From: an uncultured Clostridia bacterium
Lineage (GTDB): Bacteria; Bacillota; Clostridia; Oscillospirales; Ruminococcaceae
Direction: 5' to 3'
DNA length: 5,381 nt
Assembly: GCA_947631585.1 (NCBI GenBank)
Contig: CANRLY010000128.1
Location: 1 to 5,381, forward strand
Both the position numbers and the translations under genes were made by a program. Each line of letters opens with the position of its first letter. Within the stretch, counting starts at the first letter, position 1. Below, piece after piece: positions 3,612-5,381 of the stretch. A model generated the notes under the pieces. The model made no database searches. It worked only from the letters and a program-made list of their open reading frames with translations, and was not told the DNA's origin.

Positions 3612-5381
3612 ATGGCAAAACTCGAAGCCGGAATGGAAGGTATGCTGGATACCTATATCTTCGAGACGCAGACCCTGCTGGAACAGCTGGACGAGATCCT
3701 TATCCGTACCGAAAAGGATACCCTGGGCGAGGAGGACGTGGCTGAGATCTTCAGGATAATGCACACTATCAAAGGCTCTTCCGCTATGATGGGACTACAG
3801 AATATGTCAGATTTGGGACATTCGCTGGAAGATCTGTTCTATATAATCAGAGACGACCCCTCGGTAAGCTACGATAAGGCGGCTCTCTATGAACTGCTGT
3901 TTGAAGGTTCTGACGACCTGAAAAATGAAATAGACGTTATCAGAGACGATTCCGCTGAACTCACCGACTTCGGGGAACTTATGGGCAGGATACGCTCTTT
4001 CGCCGCTGCTATGAAAGGCGAGACCCCAGAAGAACAGAAAACTCAGGAAAAAGCTCAGGTCCGGGTGTATGAGGATACCGACCCCGAAAGCGTCAAGGCG
4101 GTAAGGATAGATTACGACGAAAGCTGCCTTATGCCTGCGGTCAGGGCTATGCTGCTGGTGAGAAGCCTTGGCAGCGTCTGCCAGATAGTGAAAACTATCC
4201 CCGATGACCTTGACGACGACAGCGCAGGCGACTTTATATCCGCTAACGGATTTTTTGTAAAAATGGTGCTGGAAAACGACAGGTCTGCCGTTGAGGAAGT
4301 GATAAACGACGCCCTTAACGTGGCAGGGTTCGAGTTTTTGGAAAGACCGGCTCCGGCGGCGCAAAAAGCGCCCGAAGCCCTGAAAAAACCGGCTGCGGCT
4401 GAAAAAAAGCCGGCTAGACCGGCGGCGGATAAACCTAATGATAAAAAGTCCTCTCAGGGTGGAGACTCTATTATTTCGGTGAAGCTTTCAAAGCTGGACA
4501 CCCTGCTCGATTTGGTGAGCGAGATAGTTATAACCGAATCTATGGTCTCCTCCAGTCCGGATCTGAAAAATGTTTCGGGCGGAATGGAACAGTTCCAGAA
4601 ATCCTCCCGTCAGCTGAAAAAACTTATCGACGAACTTCAGGACGTGGTAATGTCCGTGAGAATGGTACCTGTAGGCACTGCTTTTTCTAAGATGAGCAGG
4701 GTGGTCAGGGATATGAACAATAAACTGGGCAAAAACGTGGAGCTGGTCATGGAGGGCGGCGACACCGAGGCGGATAAGTCGGTGGTGGATATACTTAACG
4801 ACCCGCTTATGCATCTGGTTAGAAACGCCGTTGACCACGGTATAGAAGCTCCCGAAGAAAGAGCCGCCGCCGGCAAGACCGAAACGCCGAAAGTTACCCT
4901 TTCCGCCTGGGAAGAATCAGGGGAAGTAGTGATAAGCGTTGCGGATAACGGCGCAGGTATGGACCCTGCAAAACTGCTTGCCAAGGCAAGAAAAAACGGC
5001 ATACTCACCAAGCCTGAAAACGAGTATACCGATGAGGAAGCCTTTAACCTTATTATGAGAGCAGGCTTTTCCACTAACGAACAGGTCACGGAGTATTCCG
5101 GCAGGGGCGTGGGAATGGACGTGGTGCGCTCAAATATCGAAAAGGTCGGCGGAAAGATAACAGTCGAGTCAAAACAGGGCGAGGGCAGCAGATTCGTGAT
5201 AAGGATACCCCTTTCCCTTTCGATAATAGACGTGCTGGGAATAATGGTGGGAAAAACTTTCTTCAGCCTGCCGATAATCTATATCAGGGAAACTTTCAAA
5301 GCGAAAAAGGAAAATATCATTCTTGATGGTCGTCAAGTAGTTCTTGATTGGGGGGCGATGGAGATGGATAAACCATTTGTA
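3612..5381 (+). CDS. cheA: Chemotaxis histidine kinase CheA (3' end beyond window)
   Basis: The frame is open from ATG 3612 to the last base: 590 codons, no stop. Domains in order: P1 histidine phosphotransfer (about 5-105) with phospho-acceptor His51 in HTIKGSS; a P2-like domain (about 150-246) where CheY or CheB would dock; an Ala/Pro/Lys-rich linker (247-286); P3 dimerisation helices (about 287-350, starting SVKLSKLDTLLDLVSEIVI); the ATPase P4 with N-box HLVRNAVDHGIE (401-412), G1 DNGAGMD (445-451), GFST, and G2 GRGVGMD (497-503); then the start of P5, the CheW-like receptor-coupling domain, from about 533. All catalytic motifs are intact, so it should pass phosphate from ATP to His51 and on to response regulators in the cytoplasm at receptor arrays. 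It is transcribed away from the XRE unit and is likely first in a signalling operon. The last 20 or so codons look atypical for P5. Confidence 0.96.
   Translation, partial: MAKLEAGMEGMLDTYIFETQTLLEQLDEILIRTEKDTLGEEDVAEIFRIMHTIKGSSAMMGLQNMSDLGHSLEDLFYIIRDDPSVSYDKAALYELLFEGSDDLKNEIDVIRDDSAELTDFGELMGRIRSFAAAMKGETPEEQKTQEKAQVRVYEDTDPESVKAVRIDYDESCLMPAVRAMLLVRSLGSVCQIVKTIPDDLDDDSAGDFISANGFFVKMVLENDRSAVEEVINDALNVAGFEFLERPAPAAQKAPEALKKPAAAEKKPARPAADKPNDKKSSQGGDSIISVKLSKLDTLLDLVSEIVITESMVSSSPDLKNVSGGMEQFQKSSRQLKKLIDELQDVVMSVRMVPVGTAFSKMSRVVRDMNNKLGKNVELVMEGGDTEADKSVVDILNDPLMHLVRNAVDHGIEAPEERAAAGKTETPKVTLSAWEESGEVVISVADNGAGMDPAKLLAKARKNGILTKPENEYTDEEAFNLIMRAGFSTNEQVTEYSGRGVGMDVVRSNIEKVGGKITVESKQGEGSRFVIRIPLSLSIIDVLGIMVGKTFFSLPIIYIRETFKAKKENIILDGRQVVLDWGAMEMDKPFV

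Noticed and set aside
3807..5089. Minus-strand open frames opposite cheA
   Set aside because: CheA on the plus strand carries every expected motif in a single frame; the antisense frames show no domains or start signals.

Overview
The window looks like chromosome from an anaerobic Clostridia-type Firmicute, most likely a Ruminococcus or Oscillospiraceae relative. This is inferred from strong AAGGAG/AGGAGG ribosome binding sites, sigma-A promoters in AT-rich gaps, mid-GC genes that often use ATA, AGA and AGG codons, and the protein families present. No marker gene fixes the species.

Layout: everything left of about 3170 is read on the minus strand, and cheA on the right is read on the plus strand. 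(1) 1-2332, minus: an ABC export operon. The ATPase (1592-2332) overlaps the ABC-2 permease (253-1605) by 14 nt, and the start of a Ser/Glu/Pro/Asp-rich lipoprotein (1-206, cut by the window edge) follows 46 nt later. The operon has an extended -10 promoter at 2371-2399, with a perfect inverted repeat over its -10 and start site and a second palindrome upstream. (2) 2481-2579: a GC-rich element that folds as a four-way junction, one 14-bp outer stem enclosing three hairpins with 3-nt loops. (3) 2597-3154, minus: a two-gene unit, a DUF6442-like small membrane protein followed directly (TAG-ATG) by a 68-aa XRE-type regulator. It has a fully consensus sigma-A promoter, two copies of a 14-bp operator-like repeat and an A7T7 palindrome at the UP-element position. 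Its start codon is unusual: the strong Shine-Dalgarno points at an ACG. (4) 3227-3542: a non-coding, AT-rich stretch with five TTTTCAAC repeats, four of them forming a long imperfect hairpin. (5) 3612 to the window end, plus: the chemotaxis-type histidine kinase CheA, with P1, P2, P3, ATPase and the beginning of P5, open at the right edge.

How they work together: the ABC pair and lipoprotein probably form one envelope export or stress module controlled by a repressor that is not in the window. The XRE and membrane-protein pair looks self-regulated through its repeats. CheA starts a separate, divergent transcription unit, probably followed by more signalling genes outside the window. Apart from the shared gap there is no direct evidence that the three units are functionally linked.

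Nothing here is clearly a new defence or mobile system. The most interesting items are the four-way-junction repeat, the TTTTCAAC cluster, and the regulatory region and odd start of the XRE unit.
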